Assembly: GCA_002454975.1 (NCBI GenBank)
Contig: DKJZ01000012.1
Coordinates: forward strand, 1-11,862
From: Hylemonella sp. UBA6679
GTDB lineage: Bacteria > Pseudomonadota > Gammaproteobacteria > Burkholderiales > Burkholderiaceae_C
Length of the DNA stretch: 11,862 nucleotides
Reading direction: 5' to 3'
Shown in pieces: positions 1 through 8,783 of this stretch. The first letter of the stretch is position 1; each line of letters starts with the position of its first letter. A model generated the notes under the pieces. It was not told the DNA's origin. It saw only the letters and a program-made list of their open reading frames with translations, and made no database searches. The position numbers and the translations under genes were made by a program.

Positions 1-578
1 TTGATCGGGTCGCCACCGATGCCCACGGCGCTGGACTGGCCCAGACCGATTTCGGTGAGCTGCGCCACGGCTTCATAGGTCAGCGTGCCCGAGCGGGACA
101 CCACACCAATGCGGCCTTTGCGGTGGATGTGACCGGGCATGATGCCGATCTTGATCTCGTCAGGCGTGATCAAACCGGGGCAGTTGGGGCCGAGCAACAA
201 GGTTTTCTTGCCACCAGCGGCTTCTTTGGCGCGCATTTTGTTGCGCACTTCAAGCATGTCGCGCACGGGGATGCCTTCGGTGATGCAAATCGCTAGGTCC
301 AGATCCGCCTCGACAGCTTCCCAGATGGCCGCTGCCGCGCCCGCTGGGGGCACGTAAATGACCGAAACCGTGGCACCGGTTTCAGACGCAGCTTCTTTGA
401 CGCTGGAATAAATTGGGATGTTGAAGATCGACTCGCCGGCCTTCTTGGGGTTCACGCCCGCGACAAAGCAGTTTTTGCCGTTGGCGTATTCCTGGCACTT
501 TTCGGTGTGGAACTGACCGGTCTTGCCGGTGATACCTTGGGTGATGACCTTGGTGTCTTTATTGATGTAGATCGACAT
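1..578 (-). CDS. sucD: Succinyl-CoA synthetase alpha subunit (partial, C-terminus beyond window)
   Basis: ADP-forming succinate-CoA ligase alpha subunit. With SucC it interconverts succinyl-CoA and succinate with substrate-level phosphorylation in the cytoplasmic TCA cycle. About 192 N-terminal residues are present; the family is usually about 290-300 long. The N-terminal CoA-binding Rossmann fold opens with VITQGITGKTGQFH (residues 11-24). PNCPG (131-135) and GVVSRSGTLTYEA (158-170) follow. The catalytic phospho-histidine of the family lies in the missing part. The ATG at 578-576 is preceded by a GGAG Shine-Dalgarno, and only 14 bases separate it from the sucC stop, so sucC-sucD is an operon. 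Identification is firm. Confidence 0.97.
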   Translation of the reverse strand, partial: MSIYINKDTKVITQGITGKTGQFHTEKCQEYANGKNCFVAGVNPKKAGESIFNIPIYSSVKEAASETGATVSVIYVPPAGAAAAIWEAVEADLDLAICITEGIPVRDMLEVRNKMRAKEAAGGKKTLLLGPNCPGLITPDEIKIGIMPGHIHRKGRIGVVSRSGTLTYEAVAQLTEIGLGQSSAVGIGGDPI

Positions 579-592
579 GTTCGTGCTCCGCC

Positions 593-1753
<1,161 letters not shown>

Positions 1754-1836
1754 GAGGGCTCTCTCAGGACATGAAACATACGATCCTGCGTGTTAGACAA
1801 GCTGACGCAGCAGGGTCTGGCTAAGCCGCTGACTGT

Positions 1837-1865
1837 ATCATGTTGCTCTGCACAAAAGCTGACAA
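1837..1865 (-). promoter_or_regulatory. Candidate sigma70 promoter for sucCD
   Basis: Read on the minus strand, TTGTCA (1865-1860, one mismatch to TTGACA), a 17-base spacer and CATGAT (1842-1837, four of six matches to TATAAT) lie about 85 bases upstream of the sucC ATG. This is the best-spaced hexamer pair seen in the 144-base sucC/argC divergent region. No transcript start is known, so this is a sequence-only call. Confidence 0.4.
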
Positions 1866-1897
1866 AACTGTAAGTCTTCTCTCCATCGGTTAAGCAC

Positions 1898-2842
1898 ATG
1901 GCAACACACAAAATTTTCATTGATGGCGAAGCCGGCACCACGGGCCTGCAAATCCGCGAGCGCCTCCAAGGCATGCCCGGTATTGCTTTGTTGAGCATCG
2001 CCCCGGAGCGACGCAAAGACCCCGCCGCCAAGCGCGAATTGGTGGCCGCTGCCGATGTGGTGGTGTTGTGTCTGCACGACGATGCAGCGCTTGAAACCGT
2101 GGCCATGGCCGATGCCATAGCCCGCGAAACCGGCCAGCGCGGCGCGCGCATCATTGACGCCTCCACCGCCCACCGCACGAACCCTGATTGGGTGTACGGT
2201 TTTCCAGAACTGGCGGCCGGACAGGCAGATACTGTGAAAAACGCCTGGCGGGTGAGCAACCCCGGCTGCTACGCCACCGGTGCGATTGCCCTGTTGCGCC
2301 CTTTGATTGACGCCGGCCTGTTGCCTGCCGACTTTGCGGTGTGCCTCCCGTCAGTCAGCGGCTACTCCGGTGGCGGACGCCCCATGATCGAGGCTTACGA
2401 GGCCGGTACTGCGGCACCTTTTGAGCTTTACGCCCTGGGCCTCAAGCACAAGCACATTCCGGAAATCATGCGCTACACCGGCCTGACGCGCCGGCCTTTG
2501 TTTGTGCCCGCTGTGGGCAACTTCCGCCAGGGCATGCTGGTGCAACTCCCCCTGCACCTGGACCAACTGCCCGGCCAGCCCAGCGCGCAAGCCCTGCATG
2601 ACGCTTTGGCCAAGCATTACGCAGGCTCTGAGTGGGTGACGGTTGAACCGGTGACGTCTGATTTGAAGCTCGACGCCGTGGCCCTGGCCGACACCAACAA
2701 GCTCGAGCTTCGTGTGTTTGCCAACGACGCGGCCAAAGACGGCTTTGCCCACGCGGTGCTGGTGGCCCGCCTGGACAACCTGGGCAAAGGGGCGAGCGGC
2801 GCGGCAGTGCAAAACCTGAAATTGATGCTGGGCTTGGCCTAA
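1898..2842 (+). CDS. argC: N-acetyl-gamma-glutamyl-phosphate reductase, type 2
   Basis: This NADPH-dependent enzyme reduces N-acetyl-glutamyl-5-phosphate to the semialdehyde in arginine biosynthesis. The 314-residue length is that of the short type-2 ArgC rather than the longer type 1. The N-terminal nucleotide-binding stretch FIDGEAGTTGLQIRERL is followed by the catalytic cysteine in NPGCYATGA (Cys124). Then come PSVSGYSGGG (151-160) and the KHKHIPE segment (183-189), which carries the likely catalytic histidine. No strong Shine-Dalgarno precedes the ATG at 1898; the start rests on the family N-terminus. No other arg gene is adjacent. Its last 4 bases overlap the end of the convergent recX. 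Confidence 0.95.
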   Translation: MATHKIFIDGEAGTTGLQIRERLQGMPGIALLSIAPERRKDPAAKRELVAAADVVVLCLHDDAALETVAMADAIARETGQRGARIIDASTAHRTNPDWVYGFPELAAGQADTVKNAWRVSNPGCYATGAIALLRPLIDAGLLPADFAVCLPSVSGYSGGGRPMIEAYEAGTAAPFELYALGLKHKHIPEIMRYTGLTRRPLFVPAVGNFRQGMLVQLPLHLDQLPGQPSAQALHDALAKHYAGSEWVTVEPVTSDLKLDAVALADTNKLELRVFANDAAKDGFAHAVLVARLDNLGKGASGAAVQNLKLMLGLA

Positions 2843-3291
2843 AGCTCGTCGTGTGGCATGTTGACCACGCGCCGCACAACCTCTGAGGAAAACCCGCGCG
2901 CTATTAAAAAACGAGCGTGCTTGCCACGTTCTGCGGGGGTTTGAGCCGGATTGGCGTATTTTTTTCGCCAAACCTCATGTGCCCGCTCAAATTCACCAGG
3001 GGCCAAATCCGCCAGGGCTTGGGCCACGGCTGAGGCATCCAGCCCCTTGGCTTGAAGCTCTTGCTTGAGGCGTGCGCCCCCTAGTTTGGCAGAGCGCCGG
3101 TTGATCACCGACGCCAACACCCGCTGCTCGTCGATGAAGCCCCGGGCTTGCAGGTCATCGAGTGCGGTTTGCAGGCTACCGGGCTCTTCTTCGTGGGGCT
3201 TGAGCTTGCGCTCCAACTCAGCGCGGGAGTGTTCGCGCGCCGCCAAGAGCCGCAGCGCGCGGCCCTTCAGAGAGATGTTCTCAAAGCCCAT
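2839..3291 (-). CDS. recX: Regulatory protein RecX
   Basis: RecX modulates RecA by binding the RecA filament and limiting its extension and activity. The 150-residue protein has the family's small repeated three-helix modules. KGRALRLLAAREHSRAELER is near the N-terminus, then LDDLQARGFIDEQRVLASVI and the RRSAKLGGARLKQELQAKGL segment typical of RecX. The C-terminal module ends with RFLIARGFSSEVVRRVV. It lies downstream of recA on the same strand, separated by a small ORF whose stop is 15 bases before the recX ATG and in the same frame. No good Shine-Dalgarno is visible, so translation is probably coupled to the upstream ORF. Confidence 0.94.
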   Translation of the reverse strand: MGFENISLKGRALRLLAAREHSRAELERKLKPHEEEPGSLQTALDDLQARGFIDEQRVLASVINRRSAKLGGARLKQELQAKGLDASAVAQALADLAPGEFERAHEVWRKKYANPAQTPAERGKHARFLIARGFSSEVVRRVVNMPHDEL

Positions 3292-3306
3292 GGCATTGCA
3301 GGCAGC

Positions 3307-3540
3307 TCAACACCACGACACGAAAGCGCGCCAGCATTTGGCCAGCGCTGGTGGGCAACGCTCGGCCCGCACGCTGGGCCGCCAAGCGGCGCGGCTGGGC
3401 AGCAAGCTCAAGGCATCGTCGGAGCCTGGCGCCCAAGCTTGGGTTTGTGCATGGCGCGCGTTTACTGCTTGCGCCTGCCCTGCAGACTGGCGAGCACCGC
3501 CCCAAGCGGTGAGCTTCACAAACAACATGGCCAGCGTCAT
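3307..3540 (-). CDS. Small unrecognised protein between recA and recX
   Basis: This 77-residue ORF fills the recA-recX interval. Its ATG (3540-3538) lies two bases after the recA TGA and has a well-placed GGAG 7 bases upstream, inside the end of recA. A GTG overlapping the recA stop (3546-3544) is an alternative start. Its own stop falls 15 bases before recX. The N-terminus MTLAMLFVKLTAWGG is hydrophobic; the rest is rich in Ala, Arg, Trp and Ser, ends in Cys, and has no motif I know. Placement and translation signals suggest it is expressed. It could also be a decayed gene or a spacer that keeps ribosomes moving to recX. The function is unknown. Confidence 0.45.
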   Translation of the reverse strand: MTLAMLFVKLTAWGGARQSAGQAQAVNARHAQTQAWAPGSDDALSLLPSRAAWRPSVRAERCPPALAKCWRAFVSWC

Positions 3541-3542
3541 GG

Positions 3543-4613
3543 TCACTCTCCGTCAGCGGCGCCAACAGCACCTGTGAGCAAGGGGATGCCGAGCGACTCG
3601 CGCACTTTGTTTTCAATTTCAAAGGCCAAATCGGGGTTTTCGCGCAAAAACTCACGGGCGTTGTCTCGACCCTGGCCGATTTTTTCGCCGCTGTAGGCGT
3701 ACCAGGCGCCTGATTTTTCGATGATTTTGGCGTTCACGCCCATGTCAATGATCTCGCCATGGCGGCTGATGCCTTCGCCAAACAAAATATCAAACTCGGC
3801 CGTTTTGAACGGGGGCGAGACCTTGTTTTTGACCACTTTGACCTTGGTTTCATTGCCAATGGCCTCGTCGCCCTTTTTGATGGTGCCGGTGCGACGGATG
3901 TCCAAACGCACCGAGGCGTAGAACTTCAGCGCGTTGCCGCCCGTGGTGGTTTCGGGCGAGCCGAACATCACGCCGATCTTCATGCGGATCTGGTTGATGA
4001 AGATGACCGTGCAGTTGGTCTTTTTGATGGTGGCTGTGAGTTTGCGCAGGGCTTGGCTCATCAAACGGGCTTGCAGGCCGGGCAGCGAGTCGCCCATGTC
4101 GCCTTCAATTTCAGCCTTGGGCGTGAGGGCGGCAACCGAGTCCACCACCACCAGGTCGACCGCGCCGGAGCGCACCAGGCTGTCCACAATTTCCAGGGCT
4201 TGTTCGCCGGTGTCGGGCTGAGAAATCAGCAAATCGGGCAAGTTCACACCCAGCTTGGAGGCGTACTGCACGTCAAGGGCGTGCTCAGCATCGACAAAGG
4301 CGCAGGTGCCGCCCTGCTTTTGCATCTCAGCGATGACTTGCAGGGTCAGGGTGGTTTTGCCTGAAGACTCTGGGCCGTAGATTTCAATCACGCGGCCGCG
4401 GGGCAGACCGCCAACGCCCAGAGCAATGTCCAGGCCCAGCGAGCCGGTGGACACCACCTGGATGTCTTCAATCACCTCGCCCTCGCCCAGGCGCATGATG
4501 GTGCCCTTGCCAAACTGCTTTTCGATCTGTGCCAGCGCGGCTTGCAAGGCCTTGGCTTTTTCGCCATTGGCAGCGTTGGCGCCGGCGTTGTTGGGCTTGA
4601 ATTGGTTGTCCAT
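3543..4613 (-). CDS. recA: Recombinase RecA
   Basis: RecA is a DNA-dependent ATPase that forms filaments on single-stranded DNA, drives strand exchange and triggers LexA self-cleavage. The 356-residue length is normal. The Walker A motif GPESSGKT is at residues 80-87, the catalytic glutamate lies in FVDAEHALD (Glu110), and the Walker B is LVVVDS (154-159). DNA-binding loop L1 lies around GDMGDSLPGLQARL (171-184), and loop L2 around GSPETTTGGNALK (218-230). The acidic tail ends GAADGE. AAGGAG precedes the ATG at good spacing. It heads the recA-orf-recX operon, and a LexA-type box lies in its promoter. Confidence 0.99.
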   Translation of the reverse strand: MDNQFKPNNAGANAANGEKAKALQAALAQIEKQFGKGTIMRLGEGEVIEDIQVVSTGSLGLDIALGVGGLPRGRVIEIYGPESSGKTTLTLQVIAEMQKQGGTCAFVDAEHALDVQYASKLGVNLPDLLISQPDTGEQALEIVDSLVRSGAVDLVVVDSVAALTPKAEIEGDMGDSLPGLQARLMSQALRKLTATIKKTNCTVIFINQIRMKIGVMFGSPETTTGGNALKFYASVRLDIRRTGTIKKGDEAIGNETKVKVVKNKVSPPFKTAEFDILFGEGISRHGEIIDMGVNAKIIEKSGAWYAYSGEKIGQGRDNAREFLRENPDLAFEIENKVRESLGIPLLTGAVGAADGE

Positions 4614-4661
4614 GGTGCACTCCTTGAAGGGTTAGGTTGATCCAGTGTTTTTTTAAACAGG

Positions 4662-4677
4662 CTGGATACTTGAACAG
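4662..4677 (-). promoter_or_regulatory. LexA (SOS) box of recA
   Basis: On the recA strand the sequence reads CTGTTCAAGTATCCAG, a match to CTGT-N8-ACAG with one substitution (CCAG for ACAG). It begins one base after the putative -10 and so covers the probable transcription start, where LexA would block initiation. The position relative to recA makes the call convincing despite the mismatch. Confidence 0.75.
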
Positions 4678-4678
4678 T

Positions 4679-4706
4679 ATTTTAGCCAGCCATACTTTTC
4701 TGTAAA
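4679..4706 (-). promoter_or_regulatory. recA promoter (-35/-10)
   Basis: On the minus strand, TTTACA (4706-4701), a 16-base spacer and TAAAAT (4684-4679) form a plausible sigma70 promoter about 65 bases upstream of the recA start. The LexA-type box follows immediately. The divergent marR gene must use the same 129-base intergenic region, but I see no clear promoter hexamers for it. Confidence 0.6.
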
Positions 4707-4742
4707 TAGGTTTTTTAGTCAGTTTGCTTTACCATTTGAACC

Positions 4743-5270
4743 ATGTCTGCCCCGCCTTTTTCCGCCAGCCCCGCACCCAGCGCCACTCCCCCTGTGGACG
4801 ACCGCTGGCGCCAAAGCCACCTGGGGCGTTGGCTTGGCCACGCCATGCGGCGCTTTGACGCGCGCGTGCTCGAGCTCATGGCCCACAACGACAACGTGCC
4901 CCTGGCCCTGGCCAACCTGGCCGCGCGCGAGCAGGTCAGCGCGGCGCACGTGCACATCACGCGCCATCTGGGCCTGGGCGGCTCGCGCCTGACGGAGCTG
5001 GCCGAGCAAGCCGGCATGAGCAAACAAGCCATGGGCATGCTGGTCAACCAGTGCGAAGCCTGGGGGCTGGTGCTGCGCACACCCGACCCGAGGGATGCCC
5101 GCGCACAACGCATTGTCTTTACGGATGAGGGCCTAGCGTGGCTGCGGGCTTTTCAGCAAGCCGTTGCGCAAACGGAAGCGGAATTTCGCCAAGATGTGGG
5201 GGTCGATGTGGCCACGGTGATATCTCTGGGATTGGAGGCTTATGCGGGGGCTTACAAGGTAAATGCTTGA
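4743..5270 (+). CDS. MarR-family transcriptional regulator
   Basis: This 175-residue winged helix-turn-helix repressor-type protein has a Pro/Ser/Ala-rich N-terminal tail of about 20 residues. A helical dimerisation region follows. The HTH is at about 81-103 (SRLTELAEQAGMSKQAMGML), and a wing DPRDARAQRIVFTDEG spans 115-130. The recognition helix contains KQAMG, usual in this subgroup. No clear Shine-Dalgarno precedes the ATG. It is divergent from recA and convergent with the hydrolase at 5312, with only 41 bases between them. Its last five residues (YKVNA) follow LEAYAGA. A second, degenerate copy at 11281-11413 stops directly after LEAYAGA, so the end of this gene may have been altered by the neighbouring insertion. 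Ligand and targets are unknown. Confidence 0.88.
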   Translation: MSAPPFSASPAPSATPPVDDRWRQSHLGRWLGHAMRRFDARVLELMAHNDNVPLALANLAAREQVSAAHVHITRHLGLGGSRLTELAEQAGMSKQAMGMLVNQCEAWGLVLRTPDPRDARAQRIVFTDEGLAWLRAFQQAVAQTEAEFRQDVGVDVATVISLGLEAYAGAYKVNA

Positions 5271-5311
5271 AGTGCTGGAAGAGGCGACTTATTCGCATCA
5301 CACTGGCCCAC

Positions 5312-6307
5312 TCAGCCCAAGGCTCTGTAATCTGCCAACAAAGAACCATGTCTTTGCGGCCATTCATGAAGCTTTGAATTATCAGCGTGCAGCACGCTTT
5401 TAAAAAAAGCTAAGGTTAGGCTACGCGTAGCCTCCTTCACCCGCGGGTTCAGCGCCCAGCCGCCGGTTCCTACACGGTCGGTAAAGATGCTGTGAGAACC
5501 GCCAGAAAAAACGGCCAATAGCTTTTTAGCGCTGCCGACGTTTTCGTAAATCTCAATACGGTCGGTCAAAGCGCTGAAGTAGCCAGGAATGAAGATCACA
5601 TCATCTGTGGCAGTGATGTGAAGGCTTGGCACCTGGACCGATGCGAGCACGTGGCTTGGCGAAGGCTCACCATAAAAAGGAGGCGCAGAAATGACCACAG
5701 CTGCTTTGACACGTGGCTCATTGAGATCAAGCAACCGGCCCTGCCGCTCAACCCTAGCACCAGCCGCCAGCAGTGCCGTGTTAGCACCATATGAATGACC
5801 AGCCACCACGATCCGATCATTGTCAAAAAAAGCGCCCAGTTCTCCGCCAAGCGCCTGATCGAGTGCAAATCGAAGGTCTGCCACTCGTGCGACGACCTCC
5901 GATTCACGCGCTGCCTCGCGAAGACGTTCTACCAATTGGATCGGACTGCCGTTCAACCAAAGCTGCCGGTCACTGCCCACATGCTGCAGGTGCAAACTGG
6001 CAAAACCCTCATTGGCCCATGCCCTGCCCAAATAGCTATAACCAAAACGCGACCCGCCGATGCCATGAGAAAACACCACCAACGGTACGGGTGAGCTGGG
6101 GCTAGCTGAAACCGGCAGGTAAAGACGCACCGGCACAAAACGATCACGCCTACGATCCTGCCAATTCAGATCAAGCACTCGTAAACGCTCAGGACTCTGA
6201 ATCTTGAAATTTTCATTCGCGTGAACTTTCCATGCCCCAGCAGCCCATGCAGAAACTGCTAACGAGGCGCCAATCAAGTGCCGACGCTTAAAGCTTAATT
6301 TGGGCAT
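5312..6307 (-). CDS. Tat-exported alpha/beta hydrolase (dienelactone hydrolase-like)
   Basis: This 331-residue serine hydrolase is predicted to be periplasmic. Residues 7-30 form a twin-arginine signal (KRRHLIG, a hydrophobic Ala/Trp stretch, then KVHA before NEN). The oxyanion-hole region is FSHGIGG (79-85) and the nucleophile elbow is GHSYG (Ser172). A likely acid is Asp235 or Asp236 in ITATDD, and the histidine is in GGSHS (His272). The substrate cannot be read from the sequence; esters, lactones or amides are possible. Its start overlaps the preceding small ORF by 13 bases and has no strong Shine-Dalgarno, so translation is coupled. It is the last gene of the oxidoreductase operon, suggesting its substrate or product belongs to the same pathway. 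Confidence 0.85.
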   Translation of the reverse strand: MPKLSFKRRHLIGASLAVSAWAAGAWKVHANENFKIQSPERLRVLDLNWQDRRRDRFVPVRLYLPVSASPSSPVPLVVFSHGIGGSRFGYSYLGRAWANEGFASLHLQHVGSDRQLWLNGSPIQLVERLREAARESEVVARVADLRFALDQALGGELGAFFDNDRIVVAGHSYGANTALLAAGARVERQGRLLDLNEPRVKAAVVISAPPFYGEPSPSHVLASVQVPSLHITATDDVIFIPGYFSALTDRIEIYENVGSAKKLLAVFSGGSHSIFTDRVGTGGWALNPRVKEATRSLTLAFFKSVLHADNSKLHEWPQRHGSLLADYRALG

Positions 6308-6489
6308 GGCAATCCATGGTCAGCCCATAGCCGCAAGGCAGCCAAAAATTCAGGGGGTGTCAGCACACGAGCAATTGGCTCAAACAAAGCTGCATCTGTC
6401 GTGATTTTTTCGCCCCCGATCTGCGCATGGCCTACCGTAGTTGCCACAACCATCAGTAGCGCCAGCAAGTATTGGATGAAGCGTTTCAT
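6295..6489 (-). pseudogene. Secreted 64-residue remnant of an oxidoreductase-associated cytochrome-like protein
   Basis: The ORF starts with a clear Sec signal peptide (MKRFIQYLLALLMVVATTVG then HAQ, cleavage after about Ala22). It continues ITTDAALFEPIARVL and then directly TPPEFLAALRLWADHGLPCPN. From memory, proteins annotated as an isoquinoline 1-oxidoreductase accessory subunit begin with a similar FxPVAxVL segment and end with a similar EFxALVRxWxDAGAPCP segment. Between these they carry about 100 residues with CxxCH haem motifs. Here the middle is absent and no CxxCH remains, so I read this as an in-frame internal deletion around residue 43. It could still be expressed: its ATG shares one base with the upstream stop (TGATG), and its end overlaps the hydrolase. 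A genuine small secreted protein is the alternative. Confidence 0.55.
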
Positions 6490-8783
6490 CAGACAAACGC
6501 CACATGCTTGCTTAATGGCAGCTCTCGGATGCGCTTGCCGGTAGCTTCGAAGATGGCGTTAGCTAGCGCTGGTGCAGCTGGCGGCACACCCGGTTCGCCA
6601 ATGCCACGGATGGGGCCACCTGTTTGTAAAACCTTCACCTCAATACGGGGTGTCTGGTGCATACGCAGCGAATCGAACTGGTGGAAGTTCTTCTGCTCCA
6701 CGGCACCATCTTTGAAGGTGATCTCACCAAACATCGCCGCACTGAGGCCAAAGATCACGGCACCCTGGAGCTGCGCCTCAATGTTGCGGGGGTCCAGCGC
6801 CGTACCCACATCAGCCACGACACACACACGCTCAATACGAATACCCGCAGGTGTATGCGTCACTTCCACCACCTCAGCCACAGGCACGCCAAAAGACAAG
6901 TGATAAGCCAGGCCGCGGCCACGCCCCTTGGGCAAGAGCTGGCGCCAACCCGCCAAATCAGCAGCTGCTTGTAATACTTGTTTTGAGGGCTCGTGTGTCA
7001 ACAGGCTCAACCTGAAGGTCAATGGATCAGCGCCTGCTTGCTGCGCCAACTCATCGATAAAACCCTCCATGAAAAACCCGTTAAAAGAATTGCCCACCGA
7101 ACGCCAGGAACTCACGGGCACCGAGGGTGGCGCACGATAAGCAGTGGCGCAGTAGTTGGCAATCCCATACGGCTGCTCATACGTGCCATCAGCAATCAGC
7201 TTGTCTGGACCGGGCATGGCAAGCCCCGCACGTGCACCTTGCGAGGCAAGTACGGACAAACTAGCCACCCGCACGTCCAAGGCTGTGGCCTTGCCCCCTG
7301 CGGTAGCACCGCGCAAACGTGCCACAGCTGCTGGACGGTAGGCGTCTTGCGTCAGGTCTTCCTCTCGGCTCCAGGTCAGCTTGACAGGCTTTCCGGGCAT
7401 TGACAATGCCAACCGTACCACTTGATCGATGAAGTCGGTTTCCAGCCGCCGGCCAAAGCTCCCACCCATGGCGGTGACATGCAAGTGCACGTTACTTGGG
7501 TCTAGTCCAGCCAACTTAGCCGCTTGCTCACGAACCAGCGTGGGCATCTGTGTGCCCGCCCAAATGTCCAACCGACCGCTACGCAACCGGGCTACAGCAG
7601 TGGGCGGCTCCATCGGCGCGTGTGCCAGAAAAGGGGCATGGTATTGAGCTTCGAAAAAATTGGTTTTGCTAAGTACCGAGGCTGCATCACCGTCCTTACG
7701 TAGCTGGCTGTCTTGAAACTTATCGTTGAAAGAGGCGGTGATGCTTTCCATGAGCACCTGGGTGCTGGTCGCGTGCAAGGGTGCCGCCCACTCGCACTTC
7801 ACAGCACGTACCGCCTGCATGGCACGCCAACTGTTGCTGGCAATCACCGCTACACCACCCGGAATTTCAAGCACCTTCAGAACACCATTCATAGCGATGG
7901 CTGGCGCAGCATCAAAGCTTTTCAATGGCGCTTCTAAAGCTGGATTTTTTCGCACAGCGGCAAACACCATGTCGGGTTCGATCACATCAATGGCGAAAGT
8001 AGCCGTGCCAGTGCTCTTAGCCACCATGTCCAAGCGAGGTATGGGCCGACCTAACAGCTGCCATTGCTCCCTAGGCTTGAGTGTCACAGCATCAGGCAGC
8101 TTGATCTTAGCTGCCGCAGCAGCCAAACCTGTGTACGCACGTCGTCGACCATCAGGTGCAATGACTTCGCCATCTTGGGTCTTCAAGCTCGCGGGTGATA
8201 CCTTCCATTCATCCGCTGCAGCCTGAACCAGCGCCCAACGCGCCATAGCGCCAGCCACTCGCAGCTTGACGTAAGCATCAGGCATGCTGGATGAGCCACC
8301 AGTGAACTGCATGGCCAGGAATTTGGCCATCACACCCATGGTGCCGCGCATCATGTTGGCGGCCATGCCGTGGTCTAAGGGCGAAAAAGGGACACCTTCA
8401 GCCACGCCAGCTTCATTGAAATACGCGGAGGCAGGTGGCCCATGCTCTATGCGTAAGCTATTCCATGACAGGTCCAACTCTTCGGCCACCAATGCTGCCA
8501 GCGTGGACTGCACACCTTGACCCATTTCGGCACGCGGGGTAATGACGGTCACGCCTTGTTGATCGATGCGCACATAAGGTGTTATCGACCTAGCGCCATC
8601 TGGCAAATCTACAAGCAAAGGATTGGGCAGTGGTTGGTGGAATTTATAAACACCAAACACCACGCCACCTGCAACAGCGGCAGAGCCCATCAAAAAACTA
8701 CGTCGTCCCATCTTCCGAAGCTTGCCCACTTTGGGCTTCGCATCTTGGGAACTCTCGGCTAGCTTGTTTGCGCTGCTGCTCAT
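6489..8783 (-). CDS. Molybdopterin-binding subunit, isoquinoline 1-oxidoreductase beta / aldehyde oxidase type
   Basis: This large catalytic subunit (764 residues) of a molybdenum hydroxylase of the xanthine oxidase family, IorB-like subgroup, would hydroxylate an N-heterocycle or oxidise an aldehyde. A twin-arginine signal KMGRRSFLMGS (24-34) and a hydrophobic stretch indicate export to the periplasm, with no obvious AxA cleavage site. Cofactor-site landmarks are EMGQG (86-90), MGGSFGRR (439-446), the SWRSVGNSFN segment (559-568) and GIGEPGVPPAAPAL (727-740), where Glu730 matches the catalytic glutamate. The ATG at 8783-8781 was chosen because it has GGAG at good spacing and overlaps the upstream stop as ATGA. 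The open frame extends 25 codons further upstream, inside the previous gene. The substrate is unknown. Confidence 0.9.
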   Translation of the reverse strand: MSSSANKLAESSQDAKPKVGKLRKMGRRSFLMGSAAVAGGVVFGVYKFHQPLPNPLLVDLPDGARSITPYVRIDQQGVTVITPRAEMGQGVQSTLAALVAEELDLSWNSLRIEHGPPASAYFNEAGVAEGVPFSPLDHGMAANMMRGTMGVMAKFLAMQFTGGSSSMPDAYVKLRVAGAMARWALVQAAADEWKVSPASLKTQDGEVIAPDGRRRAYTGLAAAAAKIKLPDAVTLKPREQWQLLGRPIPRLDMVAKSTGTATFAIDVIEPDMVFAAVRKNPALEAPLKSFDAAPAIAMNGVLKVLEIPGGVAVIASNSWRAMQAVRAVKCEWAAPLHATSTQVLMESITASFNDKFQDSQLRKDGDAASVLSKTNFFEAQYHAPFLAHAPMEPPTAVARLRSGRLDIWAGTQMPTLVREQAAKLAGLDPSNVHLHVTAMGGSFGRRLETDFIDQVVRLALSMPGKPVKLTWSREEDLTQDAYRPAAVARLRGATAGGKATALDVRVASLSVLASQGARAGLAMPGPDKLIADGTYEQPYGIANYCATAYRAPPSVPVSSWRSVGNSFNGFFMEGFIDELAQQAGADPLTFRLSLLTHEPSKQVLQAAADLAGWRQLLPKGRGRGLAYHLSFGVPVAEVVEVTHTPAGIRIERVCVVADVGTALDPRNIEAQLQGAVIFGLSAAMFGEITFKDGAVEQKNFHQFDSLRMHQTPRIEVKVLQTGGPIRGIGEPGVPPAAPALANAIFEATGKRIRELPLSKHVAFV

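Noticed and set aside
3281..3655. A 124-codon minus-strand frame overlapping recA and recX out of frame.
   Set aside because: It starts inside recA and ends inside recX in a frame different from both, has no ribosome binding site and no motif; the 77-residue ORF in the other frame has far better start signals.
5385..5432. Two palindromes near the end of the hydrolase gene (GCGTGCAGCACGC at 5385-5397 and GGCTACGCGTAGCC at 5419-5432) beside a run of seven T on the minus strand, resembling a terminator.
   Set aside because: Both lie inside the hydrolase reading frame about 70-120 bases before its stop, the usable stems are only about five pairs, and the T-run does not directly follow a stem. 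The protein's C-terminal reading looks natural through this stretch.
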